A stretch of DNA of 64,000 bases from Ceratorhiza oryzae-sativae (lineage: Eukaryota; Basidiomycota; Agaricomycetes; Cantharellales; Ceratobasidiaceae), in contig JARWMV010000022.1 of the NCBI GenBank assembly GCA_030998015.1, positions 154,722 to 218,721 on the forward strand, read 5' to 3'. Made by a program: the position numbers and the translations under genes. Shown in pieces: positions 24,386 to 35,782 of this stretch (position 1 is its first letter; the number at the start of each line of letters is the position of its first letter). The notes under the pieces were generated by a model, which saw only the letters and a program-made list of their open reading frames with translations, ran no database searches and was not told where the DNA came from.

Positions 24386-25849
24386 TCAAGATTGGATGAG
24401 TTGTGGCTTCGAAATAGAATGGCAAGAGGGAGCTACTGTGTTGTTGTATGAACTCGAACTATAGATTGAGCTATTGAGTGCAGTAGGGGCGTCCAGAGTT
24501 GAATCTATTGTCAAAGTGCTATCGACCGAGGGGGTATATGCACTCTCAAAAACAATCTCGGATGAGGAGACTTCGCATTCGCCATCATCCAGATCATAAT
24601 CAAGTCGACTCAAAGAACTTCCTGTTATCTATACAATATGGTGAGTACAACAATTCTCATGTACTATTCATAACTCACATTGTATTCGCTTGCATGAACT
24701 AATGCAAGTGCCCAGCGAAGTCGGTGCAACTTGGCAGACTCCTGAGACCAAGGCTGAAATTGTTTCCCCCCTAGGGCGTAGTGTGCGATGGAGGACAATA
24801 CTGCAACACCACAAGAGTGAGAATCCTGTTGGGCACCCAATAAAAATGGCCGAACTCCAGGGCAGAGAATGAGGTCACGATTGTATACTCCAGATATCCA
24901 AGCATTAATTGGGTTGATCACCGAGCTAGGAACATCGCTCATGTTTGGGCTCTTGCTATCAATATAAGTGTACTGCCAAGTGACCAGGTCGACATATAAG
25001 AGTGCCCAGTGAGATGGTCGATGAACAGGAATCAAGAGCTCTTGAACAACACTGTCAGCAATCAAGCCATCAAGAGGGAGAGGGTGGTGTTGTGATCCAG
25101 TTGAGCGCTCAAAGCGAAGACGAAGAGATGGAAGAAAAAAGGAATGCAAAACTCGGATATGACTAGGACAGCTGGGATGTGCGTTAACAAAGTCACATCC
25201 AGCGTTGATATGATCATCTGAGAGCCAGGAGTCCATAATCAGTTCGGGGATATGGGACGAGCGAAAGGGATCAAGCGCAGAAACAACAGCATTGAGGGGA
25301 ATAAAGTCAAGCTCTTTAAGTATTTCCTGCGCAAGCCGACCTGTCTCAACTCCAGGAGAAGCAATACGACGAAGGTGTGTCCGAGCTGAAGCCCATTCAC
25401 AACAGTGGAAGGTCAGAGTACCAAGGGTTGGCCAAATATCCATTATCCACAATGGTAAATGTACAGTGCCCAAATGATAAGTAACTTCAAGCGAAATCTC
25501 CATGCCTGGAAACTCCTTGGAAGCCTGAGCAATTGCGTCGTGGATGGCAGAGCGCTGAAGTACATCTGGGACTGGAATTTGAAGCCAGATATCAAATGAA
25601 GAGTCGATGTTGTCAGGCGACGTGAAGAGCAAGGGAGGAATGTCGCTAAGCTTGATATAATCACTAGCATGGCTAAGCGAGTGCATAAACTTGTTAAGAG
25701 CACTAGAGACCAGTATGGACGAAGCAAGGTTGATACGATTAAGCACGAGAGCACAAAGAGCGTCCTGCGACGAAATAGCTATTGAGTCTACTAATGCAGT
25801 GTGAGTGGTCACCCTACGCTTCAATATCTATTTACGTACCCATTGTCAT
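24386..25849 (-). CDS. Ulp1/SENP-like C48 cysteine protease carried by the transposon
   Basis: Exons 25849-25840, 25790-24679 and 24628-24386 give 454 aa. The catalytic signature of the Ulp1 fold is readable: His264 (PSHWALLYVDL), Asp281 (YTYIDS), a Gln of the oxyanion hole near 324 (LGAQQD) and Cys330 (SHSCGVAV). The N-terminal 220 residues are not recognised; the C-terminal 80 are Ser/Thr/Asp-rich. Ulp1-type proteases remove SUMO or related modifiers and are known passengers of several eukaryotic DNA transposons. Here the role is inferred: processing of a modified transposase or host factor. The first exon is only 10 nt, set by frame and a 49-nt intron; a TATAAAA lies about 110 bp upstream. 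The stop TGA is followed, in the same frame, by the transposase's coding-like leader. Confidence 0.75.
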
Positions 25850-25956
25850 TGTGACTACAAGGATAGGCGCGTTGCGAATAAGTGTGTTACAGTGATGAAT
25901 GAAGCAGCTGGTTGGGAAGAAGAACGATGCTGTTCTTACATGTCTAGCTTTACACA

Positions 25957-25963
25957 TTTTATA
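25957..25963 (-). promoter_or_regulatory. TATA box of the transposon protease gene
   Basis: TATAAAA on the minus strand about 110 bp upstream of the protease ATG, inside the transposon. No separate TATA box is obvious before the transposase gene. Confidence 0.45.
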
Positions 25964-26393
25964 CTGGATGCATGACGCAGCTAACTTAAGTTGGGACACC
26001 CAGCATACCATGCAGCAGGCCTGTGTGATTTCAAGTCTGCCCGACAACGCACATGTGTTCCACAAGTCCAACAAGAATTAATTTGAATTAATGCGTATTT
26101 CTGTACGCATATACTCATCTATCTTCGGCATGATACCGAGACTAAGACTCTTACGCTGAATAACACATGGTACATGGCACACTTGACGGAGACCATCAAA
26201 GTTATTTTAATTTAACCACACAGTTCCTCCATGTGGGCGTACAGGATTGACAACTTGCTTTGTTCATATCTGACACGACCATGCTGTTCGACGTCCACAT
26301 GGTTGTGTCCCGCGGCTACTCCTCCCCGACGCCGAGGGACATGGTGTACAAATACAGCACCATAAAGCCAAGCGCCTGGCGCTATTACGTCAG
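25964..26393. other. subterminal region of the pogo-like element
   Basis: Non-coding stretch between promoter and right TIR. Contains a perfect 7-bp hairpin (atgcgta at 26091-26097, tacgcat at 26104-26110) and, near the end, a gcgcctggcgc palindrome. These could be transposase-binding sites. Confidence 0.4.
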
Positions 26394-26418
26394 CGACGTT
26401 GAGTTCGGTTGCCTACAG
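26394..26418 (-). repeat. right terminal inverted repeat of the pogo-like element
   Basis: Reverse complement of the left TIR with one A/G difference; followed by TA at 26419-26420. Confidence 0.9.
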
Positions 26419-27802
26419 TAGGGTGGCATAAAATGATTCTTCGCCTTCATCATCATCGCCATCCAACTGCGCCGTCGAATCTTGTAGGTCGATTTCGACA
26501 GCTTCAGGGGTTGGCTCCTCGTTTTGTGCAGGCGTTGGTGCCCCAGTGTCTGTGCTGTTGGCCACCTTGGCGTCGGTTATTGTAATGTCAAGCTTCAATT
26601 CACCCATACCATCTTCAAGCAACGTGAGTGCCTCGAGGTATTCTTCTGTTGACATCACATGCTCCATCTTGTTTGAAGTTTCTGCCGTATCTGGTTTGTT
26701 CATCATACCTGCTCCCTAAATCGAAGAAGCAAGCAAAAATAGAGGTGAGACTGGTGGTTTGAATCCTCAAACGACGACTCACCTCCAAGACAACGCAAGA
26801 ATCTGCCCTCAGGCCTCCGTCATCAACCCGAGCCAAATCCTCTGCACCCGATCGCATTATCCCTTCTGGGACATAAGAGTTTTCCCTAGGTACTTCCGTT
26901 TCAATGCTCAACCGAGTTGTATTGTCACTGATGAGCTCGATTTCACCCTCGGAATCGTCGCTTTCAACAATTATTGCCTTGTGCTGTCCTTGCACGCCCG
27001 GTTTTGACTCCTTCACTCGACCAAAAACGCTTGGGAAAAAGCCACGAATATCGCTAGCATTTCTCTCAGCATGCTTGCGATTTCGCCAAGCCGTGGTGCG
27101 CGAGCCCCCTGTGTACGATCTGCGTGGGCCGTATTGGTGCGCCTTCGCTTTTTTTGGTTCGATTGAATCGACAGGCTTGCCAGTATCGTTCAGCGTAACA
27201 GTATTGGAGCGGTTTCGCTTGGTTCCTCGCTGTCATATTATCCCGTAAGGCTATCTCTGTATCACGTTGTGAACACTCGTACTGACATTTTTCGATATAA
27301 TTCTATTATAAAAGTGCTCGTACAGCGTTCCTTTGGTGGTTTTCATCCCGATCACCAGCACACTGCTTTCGCTCTCACTCCGTTCGTCTGATACACACTC
27401 ATCGGTCTCCTCGTCACTTCCAGCTTCATTATCCAGTGCGTGTGTATATTGGCGAGCCAGTTTGAACCAATGCCATACTGTGGCAAATGTACTTCGGAAA
27501 CAGATAAGTATAACATTATATGGTACATATCGAAAGTACTTACTTGCCAAGTCGGTTCGCTATAGTGCGACACTCGGTTTTTGTTGGGTATGGGTTTTCG
27601 TAGAACTCATCCCAATACGGCTGACAACCAGGATTACTGGGCCGGTACTCATGTGGAGAAAGGCATTCGTGGGCCCCAGTACTCGCCACTGCTGTATCTG
27701 GTATGTCATAATTCGCGTTTCATAGAATCAAAACTTACGTCTTTGGGCCTTTCTCGCCTCGCGTTGCTTGGCGGCCTGGCTCTTTTTCGACCTCCGTGGC
27801 AT
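26419..27802 (-). pseudogene. IS630/Tc1-like DDE transposase, 5' part (interrupted copy)
   Basis: Five exons on the minus strand, 27802-27739, 27697-27544, 27491-27287, 27229-26783 and 26715-26419, are joined by introns with canonical GT-AG borders and consistent phase. The start is MPRRSKKSQAAKQ. The encoded region is the long, charged, variable N-terminus typical of this family before its HTH; it has a basic block (YGPRRSYTGGSRTTAWRNRK) and acidic Ser/Asp/Glu segments. The last exon stops at the TA where the pogo-like element begins and continues in frame at 21906. This half has no premature stop. Gene start chosen by ATG plus frame into exon 2. Confidence 0.7.
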
Positions 27803-27940
27803 GCGCAGGTGGTGGTGTTCTGGCTGAAGTTCTCATTCGGCTTACTTTTTCATGTCTCCCGACTAAACATCCACGCTCACGCCGGACTTTGAATATGACA
27901 CTAGGCTGGCATTTTTAATGTAATTGCTGTCTATGTTCGG

Positions 27941-27974
27941 AAAATTCATCCTCCAAAATTTGAAACATCACGTG
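27941..27974. repeat. right copy of the 33-bp direct repeat ending in CACGTG
   Basis: Same orientation as 19655-19687, roughly 80-85% identical by eye, with the shared string GAAACATCACGTG. Lies upstream of the transposase start at 27802. Confidence 0.6.
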
Positions 27975-28253
27975 ATATGGTCCCTTACGGCGCCTATTTT
28001 TGCTTCCGGGACAGGCGGTGACCTGGTGGGAGGCACTGTACTCGCTTACCCGGTTTTCCGCTCAACTCGCAAAATATTGAAGAGTCTATTGTATCTAAAT
28101 AACGTAAAAGTTCGAGTGGATGTCCGAGCGCGGGATAGTAGAGCGTGATGGCTGTGCTTGAGATGAGTCAGCACAGCAAAGCACGCAGCGCCTCGTTGCA
28201 TTGAGCAGGACCACCACACCCTAACCACTTGCTATCGCACATTTGCTCTCAAT

Positions 28254-31200
28254 ATGACAACTCAGCATATCGACAAGCCTCCGGAGACCTTGAGGTATCG
28301 CATTCAAGGTATTCACTGGTTCTTGCGTGTGCTCGTCACCCGGCTCATCCTCTCGACCAGAAATCAAGCTACAGCCAGCCGTTTCCAATTACGACATGAG
28401 TCTCAAGGTCCTGGCTGACGGTAATGAAATGTACCGCACGTCTACGGTAAAAAAGGGAGGTGTGCTACACTGGAACAACAATATACCCCATATGTGAGGC
28501 CGCGGTTCATGTCTCGTCTTAGCGCGCTAATGCTAATATCCTATTCGCAGCGATGTCCACCCTAATTCCCGAATCGAAATCCGCGCATACGAGCATAACT
28601 ATCTCGGCCGCAAACAGCGCGTCTGGGTCGTAGAGTATGGCGTGATGGAACTCGATGAGTCTCTTACTATCAATCGGGGTAAGTTTCTCTTAGGTCGCGC
28701 TGGTCGGTTGCGAGTAAACAACGCCTTTGTAGATTGCAGCCAACCAGGTGTCTCTATAAGCATCATCCACGCTGCCCCTCAATCGGTGAGCCGCTCATCG
28801 TTGGCAAGGAATACATCTTGACTCACAGCTGGATCGCAGAACGAGGATCTGGCGGCCAGGGCGCTATCAAACGCAGCAGCTATCAACCGACAGAAGCGGC
28901 TTCTCAAGAAACTTGGCCCGGCCAGGAGCGTGATAAAAACCTTTCTCGAGTTTGGAGGTGCGGTGTCTGAAGTGAGTCGACCTCGGAACCGGGAACCTGA
29001 ACAAAGCGCTGAGCGTCACTTAGCTGGATCCTCGCGCCAAGGCTGTGTTTGCTATCTTTAATGCGGCTTGGGGGGTACGTGATCTGGTTTGCCAGCCGTT
29101 CCTATGAGATTGGGTTTGAAACGCATACATCGATTATAGAAACTGGAAGCACAAGAAAAGTGCGACGAAAGCGTAGAGACACTGGTCGACGAGCTGGCCG
29201 ATATTCTCCCCTCCGCTGAGGCTGTAAAAAAAGCTGCAAGATTGCCCCAGCTCCGGCAAACCATAGAGGCCATATGGAAACTAATTGAAGAAGCTTCACT
29301 GTTCGCAATCGATTATAAGTCCACCGGCGAAATCGGTAGGATATTCTTGCCTCATTTCTCCGTTCTTACTGAGTATTTCGTCAATAGCTTCCACATGGAG
29401 AACATTTACAGGCTCCAGCGCCCAGCAAAAGGTCGATGATATGTTGAGCAGGCTCCGGGATCTCAAGGCGACATTTGATCGGAGTGTGGGCATTCAAGCC
29501 CTCCAGATGTTAGACGAGAACGGTTAGTTCGACGTACAATTGCATCGACTTCCGCGATGGTGACCATGATGGTGCAGCTCGAAAGATGCTCCTAGAAAAG
29601 CTAAGGCCGGTAGGCAAGGCACATTACGATCCAAGTCGTGCCTGCTGGCCTGGGACCCGCGCGGGGATAATCCAAGACCTCATCCGCTGGGCCGGACGCC
29701 CCATCGACTCCGGTGTCTCCACAGGGGGGCAGCGATTTATGTGGGTGCACGGTCAGGCCGGCCTCGGCAAAAGCTCCATTGCGACTTCTGTCTGCCGAAT
29801 TCTAGACGACTCCAAAACTCTTTCGGCTAGTTTCTTCTGTAAACGTGACGAACCAGAACGACGTGACCCACAGCGGATTCTCTCAACCGTTATATATATG
29901 CTGGCTATTAAACATCCCGAGTACGGAGTTGCTCTTCAGAGAGTGCTAGAACAAGACCCGATACTATCAGACTCGCCAATGCAGATACAGTTTGAAAAAT
30001 TGGTTCAAACGGTTCTTGGATCACCAGAACTCTCACAGGACAAAATGCCGGAGACGGTTGTATTGGATGCACTTGACGAAAGCGGTCCTAGCGACGAGCG
30101 CCAGCAGCTTCTTGGATTTCTCTTGAGTCTGTCGAGAATGGTGCCATGGCTGAGGATCATCATCACCAGCCGTCCGGACTCCGATATCAAAGAATTCTTT
30201 GACCGTAGCGATCAACAATCGTTCGCCATTCGCGACGTATTTTCCCACGACGCGTCTGACGATATACGCGTGTATGTCAAGCATGTTCTTGATACATCCC
30301 CCAAAGCAAAACTACTGTCTGATCTTGCGGCGGAAAGGATCGTCGCGAAAGCCTCGGGGTTGTTCATTTGGGCCCGAACTGCGTGCGACCTTGTGTTATC
30401 CGATCATGACCCCCCCAAAGCCTTGGAGCTCGTTTTGGATAGCGCGGTGAGCAGTCAGTCGTCCCAAGCACTCGACAACCTGTACACTATGGCTGTCGAG
30501 GCCAGCAGAGACAGAAGACAGGACCCAAATCGGGCAACAGATGCTGTGCGAAAATGCTTGGGAGCAATTATCGTATGCTCTACTCGTACACCCTTGTCGA
30601 TTTCAGAATTAAGCAAGCTATACGGGGGCCAAATGAGCGAGCATTTCTTGCAATCGGTGGTTAGTAGCTTAGGCTCCGTACTGTATATCGACCATGGGTT
30701 AGGGGATGCTGTGCGTGTATATCACGCCTCGTTCGCCGATTACATCCTCGATTCTAAGAGATCCAAGAAATACAGCGTGGACCTGAACGAGCAAAACGCA
30801 CACTTCGCGACTCGCTGTTTATTCGTAATGAAGAGTGCGCTTAGGTTCAATATCTGTGGACTTGAAACCTCGAACAGGCGTAACAAGGAGGTGGAGGATC
30901 TGAAGCAACGGGTAGATGAGAATATCCAACCTCACCTGAGATACTCTTGCACGTATTGGTCCAACCATCTGACCAAAGCTGGGGAGCAAGAGAGGCCAAA
31001 TCTGCAGAAAGTGGCGAAAAGATTTCTGTCTGGGACAACTGTGCTGTATTGGATAGAGGTCCTAAGTCTTCTAATGCGACTTGACGTGGTATCGTCAAGC
31101 ATACAAACCCTGCAGGCGTACTATAAGGTGCGTACACGTGCATGGGTTCCACGAGACCCACAGAGAGGTGACACAATGGTAACAATGGGTTGCACCTGCA

Positions 31201-32647
31201 GGAACTAGATATGGAGATGAATGAGATCATGAACGATGTCGATCGTTTTGTGAAAGCATTCTCCATTCCCATCAGACAGAGCACACCGCACTTGTACACA
31301 TCAGCTTTGGCCTTTTTACCATCCGCCTCTATGCTTGGGATTGTCAAATCAATGAACTTTCCGAACACGATCCGGATTGCGCGTGGCACGAGGCAAAAAT
31401 GGGCTCCATGGTCCCAGCTTATACCTCACGATGAGCTGGTTTTATGTGTCGCATACTCGCCTGATGGTCGTCACATCGTCTCTGGCTCAAGAGACAAGAC
31501 AGTGCGAGTGTGGGATGCGCATACAGGTGCTGCAGTTGGTCAACCACTTGCTGGTCACTCACGATCGGTCAACTCTGTCGCATACTCGCCTGATGGTCGT
31601 CACATCGTCTCTGGCTCATCTGACAACACAGTGCGAGTGTGGGATGCGCATACAGGTGCTGCAGTTGGTCAACCACTTGCTGGTCACTCAGACTGGGTCT
31701 GGTCTGTTGCATACTCGCCTGATGGTCGTCACATCGTCTCTGGCTCATCTGACAACACAGTGCGAGTGTGGGATGCGCATACAGGTGCTGCAGTTGGTCA
31801 ACCACTTGCTGGTCACTCAGACTCGGTCAACTCTGTCGCATACTCGCCTGATGGTCGTCACATCGTCTCTGGCTCATCTGACAACACAGTGCGAGTGTGG
31901 GATGCGCATACAGGTGCTGCAGTTGGTCAACCACTTGCTGGTCACTCAGACTCGGTCAACTCTGTCGCATACTCGCCTGATGGTCGTCACATCGTCTCTG
32001 GCTCAGATGACAAGACAGTGCGAGTGTGGGATGCGCATACAGGTGCTGCAGTTGGTCAACCACTTGCTGGTCACTCACGATCGGTCAACTCTGTCGCATA
32101 CTCGCCTGATGGTCGTCACATCGTCTCTGGCTCAAGAGACAACACAGTGCGAGTGTGGGATGCGCATACAGGTGCTGCAGTTGGTCAACCACTTGCTGGT
32201 CACTCAGACTCGGTCCTTTCTGTCGCATACTCGCCTGATGGTCGTCACATCGTCTCTGGCTCATTTGACAAGACACTGAGAATCTCAAGTGATCGCAGCT
32301 CTTCACTCAACCCTTCACACGACCAGGATCTTCATCAGATCACGCGGGACTCACCGGATTGGTCAGAAGCCCTGTCTCTCGGTGTGGCACCCAATCCCAT
32401 TCTTAATCCAAATGTTTCGCGTATGATGCAATTTTGCCAACCTGATGGATGGGTCTCTGTGTCACCTGATGAACTGCTCTTCTGGTTACCTCCCGAGTAT
32501 CAACGGCCTGATCTCGATGACTCGCTGATCGTCATTTCTTCTGAAAACATTCCTCGGCCTGTGCGGCTTGATTTCTCACATTTCAGACATGGCACTGACT
32601 GGACCAGCGTGTACATAACCACGGAAGGAGCGAGTGGCGAACAGTAG
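28254..32647 (+). CDS. NLR-type protein: C2-like, helical, NACHT, WD40 repeats
   Basis: Ten exons (28254-28308, 28361-28493, 28551-28678, 28733-28785, 28840-28971, 29024-29074, 29140-29335, 29388-29522, 29578-31127, 31202-32647) join in frame to 1,292 aa. Residues 1-123 look like a C2 domain. Residues 124-294 are a helical region seen before NACHT in many basidiomycete NLRs. The NACHT domain has Walker A GQAGLGKS at 353-360 and a Walker B-like VVLDALDE at about 455-462, then sensor-like TSRPDSD. WD40 repeats span about 888-1175 and a conserved tail (DGWVSVSPDELLFWLPPEYQ) closes the protein. Expected role: cytosolic nucleotide-dependent sensor of self/non-self or stress, the repeats binding the ligand. 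Intact. The CACGTG-bearing repeat lies about 280 bp upstream; no TATA box was identified. Confidence 0.85.
31446..32274 (+). repeat. WD40 repeat array, 129-bp units nearly identical
   Basis: Seven WD40 units, six of them full. The string gtgcgagtgtggg recurs at 31502, 31631, 31760, 31889, 32018 and 32147, exactly 129 bp apart. The units encode the core VAYSPDGRHIVSGS and TVRVWDAHTGAAVGQPLAGH and differ only at a few codons before VAY and around SxDxT. Confidence 0.95.
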
Positions 32648-34513
32648 ATCGTTTATTTCTGAGATTGATTTTGCCTGTATCTACCTGTTGACTTGGCCTT
32701 GATGGTCTACTTGAAATTTACCGTGGTCAAATTTATTTCAGATTTTTTATTCATGTAGACGTCGTCGAATTCCACTCTCCGCGAAGTGAGGCTTCGAGAA
32801 AATCCTCCTTCGTTGCTGCCAAGGTCGGCCGTACGTATCCGGTGGCAAAAGCCACTGGACCTGCAAGCGTCGCACTAGTGCTGCCGAGCAGTGATTCAAG
32901 TGTCAGGGGAACATGCGCGAGCTGTTACAACTTTACGAAAGGCAGTGTCCGTTTTTTGTAGCATAATACAGCGGTATCGAACCGAGCAAAGCACTTCTCA
33001 GTCTCCCAATCAATTATTTACACGTGTAAGCCCCGCCCGATTTCACGGTACGTGGCATATGCGCGTGAATTGGATGTGTCTGCATTTGCCGTGTTTGCTG
33101 AGGATCATTTCTTTTATGCGCCTCAACGCGTGGATTTCGAATGTCAAACAAGGCGCTGGATGGACTAGTTGCGCGTTTAGGTATGCTCTCGCAAAATTTG
33201 ACCATAATTCCTAAGTAGTATTGCAGAGGGCCCGAACGGGGGAGGGGGATCTTGAGAGCTCGCCAAGGGACGCAGCCACGGGTGGAAGATGGCACCCCAG
33301 GCGGCACAGCCACTGCCCCACTGGCGACACTCGACCATGGCTACGATCGCCCAACTGCGCCATATCCAGCAGCTTTCGGGAAACCCCCTTGGCATCGCCT
33401 GTTGGATTTAGAAGTTGGCATGATTACGTTTGCATCACAATTGTGTTGGATGTCACACGTGGCTGCACGCATTGAGTCATGTGATTCGTATCTGTGTATT
33501 TAGGCATCGCAGTAGAAAATTTTACAAGAGAGAGAGATTTCACCTAACCACCATGTAGCCTGCCCGCTACCTCGAGTTTAACAAATTGTTCGCCCGATAC
33601 GGCTCTTGACTGGTGGATTGGATGCGAACCTGTTACCATGCGTGGCACCGGTTCACGGCTCGCGATGGTGCCTTGTTTGCCCGGCACTGCCACTCGCATA
33701 GCCACCACCGCAGCCTTGGAGCGCACTCTCCACACGCAGTCGAGGCGGGGAGGTGCACCTCTTACGTCGTACCCACTCAGCCATGGATGCTCGTTTCCCT
33801 CCACCGCGCCTAGCCTTCCATCTGCCAGGTTGGAGATTCAATCGGGCTTCGGATTGACGTCGGGCGGTTTCATAACGGGGATGGCACACCGGTGCCCACC
33901 ATGTGCGGCACAGGGGCAAAGTGAACATCCTCGTGTTAGCCACCTCTGTGCCCAGACAATCCTAACAAAAGGTCTGCCGGTTTGCCCTCCCCTTTACCGG
34001 CCCATTACTTCCCGGTTTAGACCTTTATTCGCCTCCATCTTTCATTCTCTATCGGATTGAATCAATTCTTATGCTGAATAGTGTCATTTATTTTCTAGCA
34101 ATATTCTCGGAAAACAAAAACTGGCGGGATATACTCGAACTTGGATATGGCAAGAAAGTTCGAGCCCGAAGCACACACGCCATTAATCCTGTGAAGAACT
34201 GGGCGATGCCAAAGGTACTACTTCTTGCTGGCATATTGCTGGTCAGCAACTTCTCCCTGCGCTGGCTCTACGGTTGTATTTTCTCTTCTGGTCGGCCCAT
34301 TCGACGCTTGCTTGGTGTTCTAGCAATCATATGCTCGCCGCGCTCCTCCCTTGCTTAGCCTTCTTCTTCACTCCATTCCTACCTCAACCCTCATACTCGC
34401 CTATCTAGCGTCCAAAACGAGCCTTCCTCTCGCCCAACTGACCTTTTGTCATCGAACCGCTTTGCACCTGACCTCGATGTGATCTACGAACCCGCCATCC
34501 CGTGGTCTCGATT
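32648..34513. other. intergenic, no gene seen
   Basis: 3' flank of the NLR gene and sequence with short, overlapping open frames on both strands (longest about 140 codons at 33638). No splice-supported model or known motif could be recognised. Confidence 0.45.
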
Positions 34514-35782
34514 ATGCGATTCGACACGACACCCACAGTTATGTACCCGGGTTTTACACAAGAATCATGGGATTTCGAAAATTTCACGGATGCTTTTATT
34601 GCATACAGCCGCCACGTCGACGCGTATCGCGTCGTACAGTGTAGGACAAACAAGGTGCCCGTTCCAGCGCGTCATCAACTGTCGTTCTAGCGGGTCGTCT
34701 CGCCTAACGCCAAAGTCCACCAGCACTGCTCTATCTTCTCGCCAGCTCCCTCGGTATCCAGCACACGAGTCATATTGGCCGACTACTGAGCACCCAACGA
34801 ATCCAATTGAGCTAGCTCGTACCACTCACGCAGCTACAATTCATAACGGACCCCACTATCGAACCTCCAATGCCTGGGGAGTATTGGCTTATTATTCTAG
34901 TGATTTCGCCGCATTAACGGCTATCCTACATCGCTGGGCTCGCTTCACGGGCCCCAAACTCGGTCGAGCTCGTCCCATTCGAGCTGGTTCGCATGCGCTA
35001 CAGTTCCCCTCACACCAACAACATCTGTGCGAGACGCCGAGTCATCCAATCCTTGCGCCGCTCACATGTTCCAACACATACTTTGTCAACGCGTGAGATC
35101 GCAATAGTCACCCAGCCTAGGTTGCACTGGTTATCAAAGCTGTTCGATCGAGCCGATATTCGATCGAAGAACATCGCGGTTCGATCGAAACAGCCGAGAC
35201 GTCGGCTGGCGAGGGGCTGCAGAGCGGCGAGCAGAAGAATATCGCCCTTATGTTCCACATAAGTCAAGCGTGGTACACGATTGGGCTCACTTGAGCGGAC
35301 ATGACCAATACCACCCCTCCACCGTGGTGGTCTGAGCACGATTCGAGGACACACAAATGCGTGCGCTTAGTCAACGGTTTCGCGATCATGTCCCAGCATG
35401 TCTGAATCTGGGTCGGGTGGCAGAAGCTTATGAAACGAAATTTCGAGACTCCTTTGTTGAAACCGAGGATTACTCACGTCGGGTTCCTCCCATATGAAAT
35501 GCTTCATTCCTCCGCTGCCGAAGCCCCGTGTGTCCATATGTGAGTTTGTCCGACTGTAACTGTGAACTTTTTATGCAAACATTCAACCGCCTCGCATCTC
35601 GAACACAATTTTCGAAAAGTCGCGTCGTTCCTGAGTGCCTTCTATTGAATAGGATATGATAACGTTTGACAATGCCCTGATTTACTACGCTGGAATCCCT
35701 TGGCAGGACCTCTTAATAGAGCGGCCTCTCGGTCTGTGCCTTGCGTTCTTGCATGGAATGGCGGCCAAGGAACGGCTTTGAG
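34514..35782 (+). pseudogene. decayed gene, possibly fungal transcription-factor-like family
   Basis: Four separate plus-strand stretches read like parts of one protein in the right order but in different frames with stops between: 34514-34690 (contains ESWDFENFTDAFIAYSRHVD); about 34790-34960 (contains ELARTTHAATIHNG and NAWGVLAYYSS); 35357-35500 (contains LSQRFRDHVPACLNLGRV); and 35657-35782 (contains YYAGIPWQDLLIERPLGLCL). I associate this combination with a Rhizoctonia family usually annotated as Zn(2)Cys(6) transcription-factor-like, but that is memory-based and unverified. No zinc-cluster N-terminus was found. Stops and frame changes indicate a dead copy. Confidence 0.35.

Larger units (their letters stand above)
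21907..26418 (-). mobile_element. pogo-like DNA transposon with Ulp1-type protease gene (4,512 bp)
   Basis: Bounded by 25-bp terminal inverted repeats with one mismatch and flanked on both sides by TA, the target-site duplication expected for the Tc1/mariner/pogo superfamily. It lies inside the coding sequence of an older transposase: removing the element and one TA puts the two halves of that gene back in the same frame, which fixes the boundaries to the base. It carries two minus-strand genes, a Ulp1/C48-like protease (25849-24386) and a transposase (24262-22082). Both lack disabling mutations, so the element could be recent and possibly active. Confidence 0.85.

Noticed and set aside
31377..32279. 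300-codon repetitive frame overlapping the WD40 array
   Set aside because: Second frame of the 129-bp repeat (129 is divisible by 3, so all frames stay open); no start or domain logic.
34446..35096. 216-codon plus-strand frame as an intact gene
   Set aside because: Only its middle part looks coding; the rest contradicts the neighbouring blocks, so it was folded into a pseudogene call.
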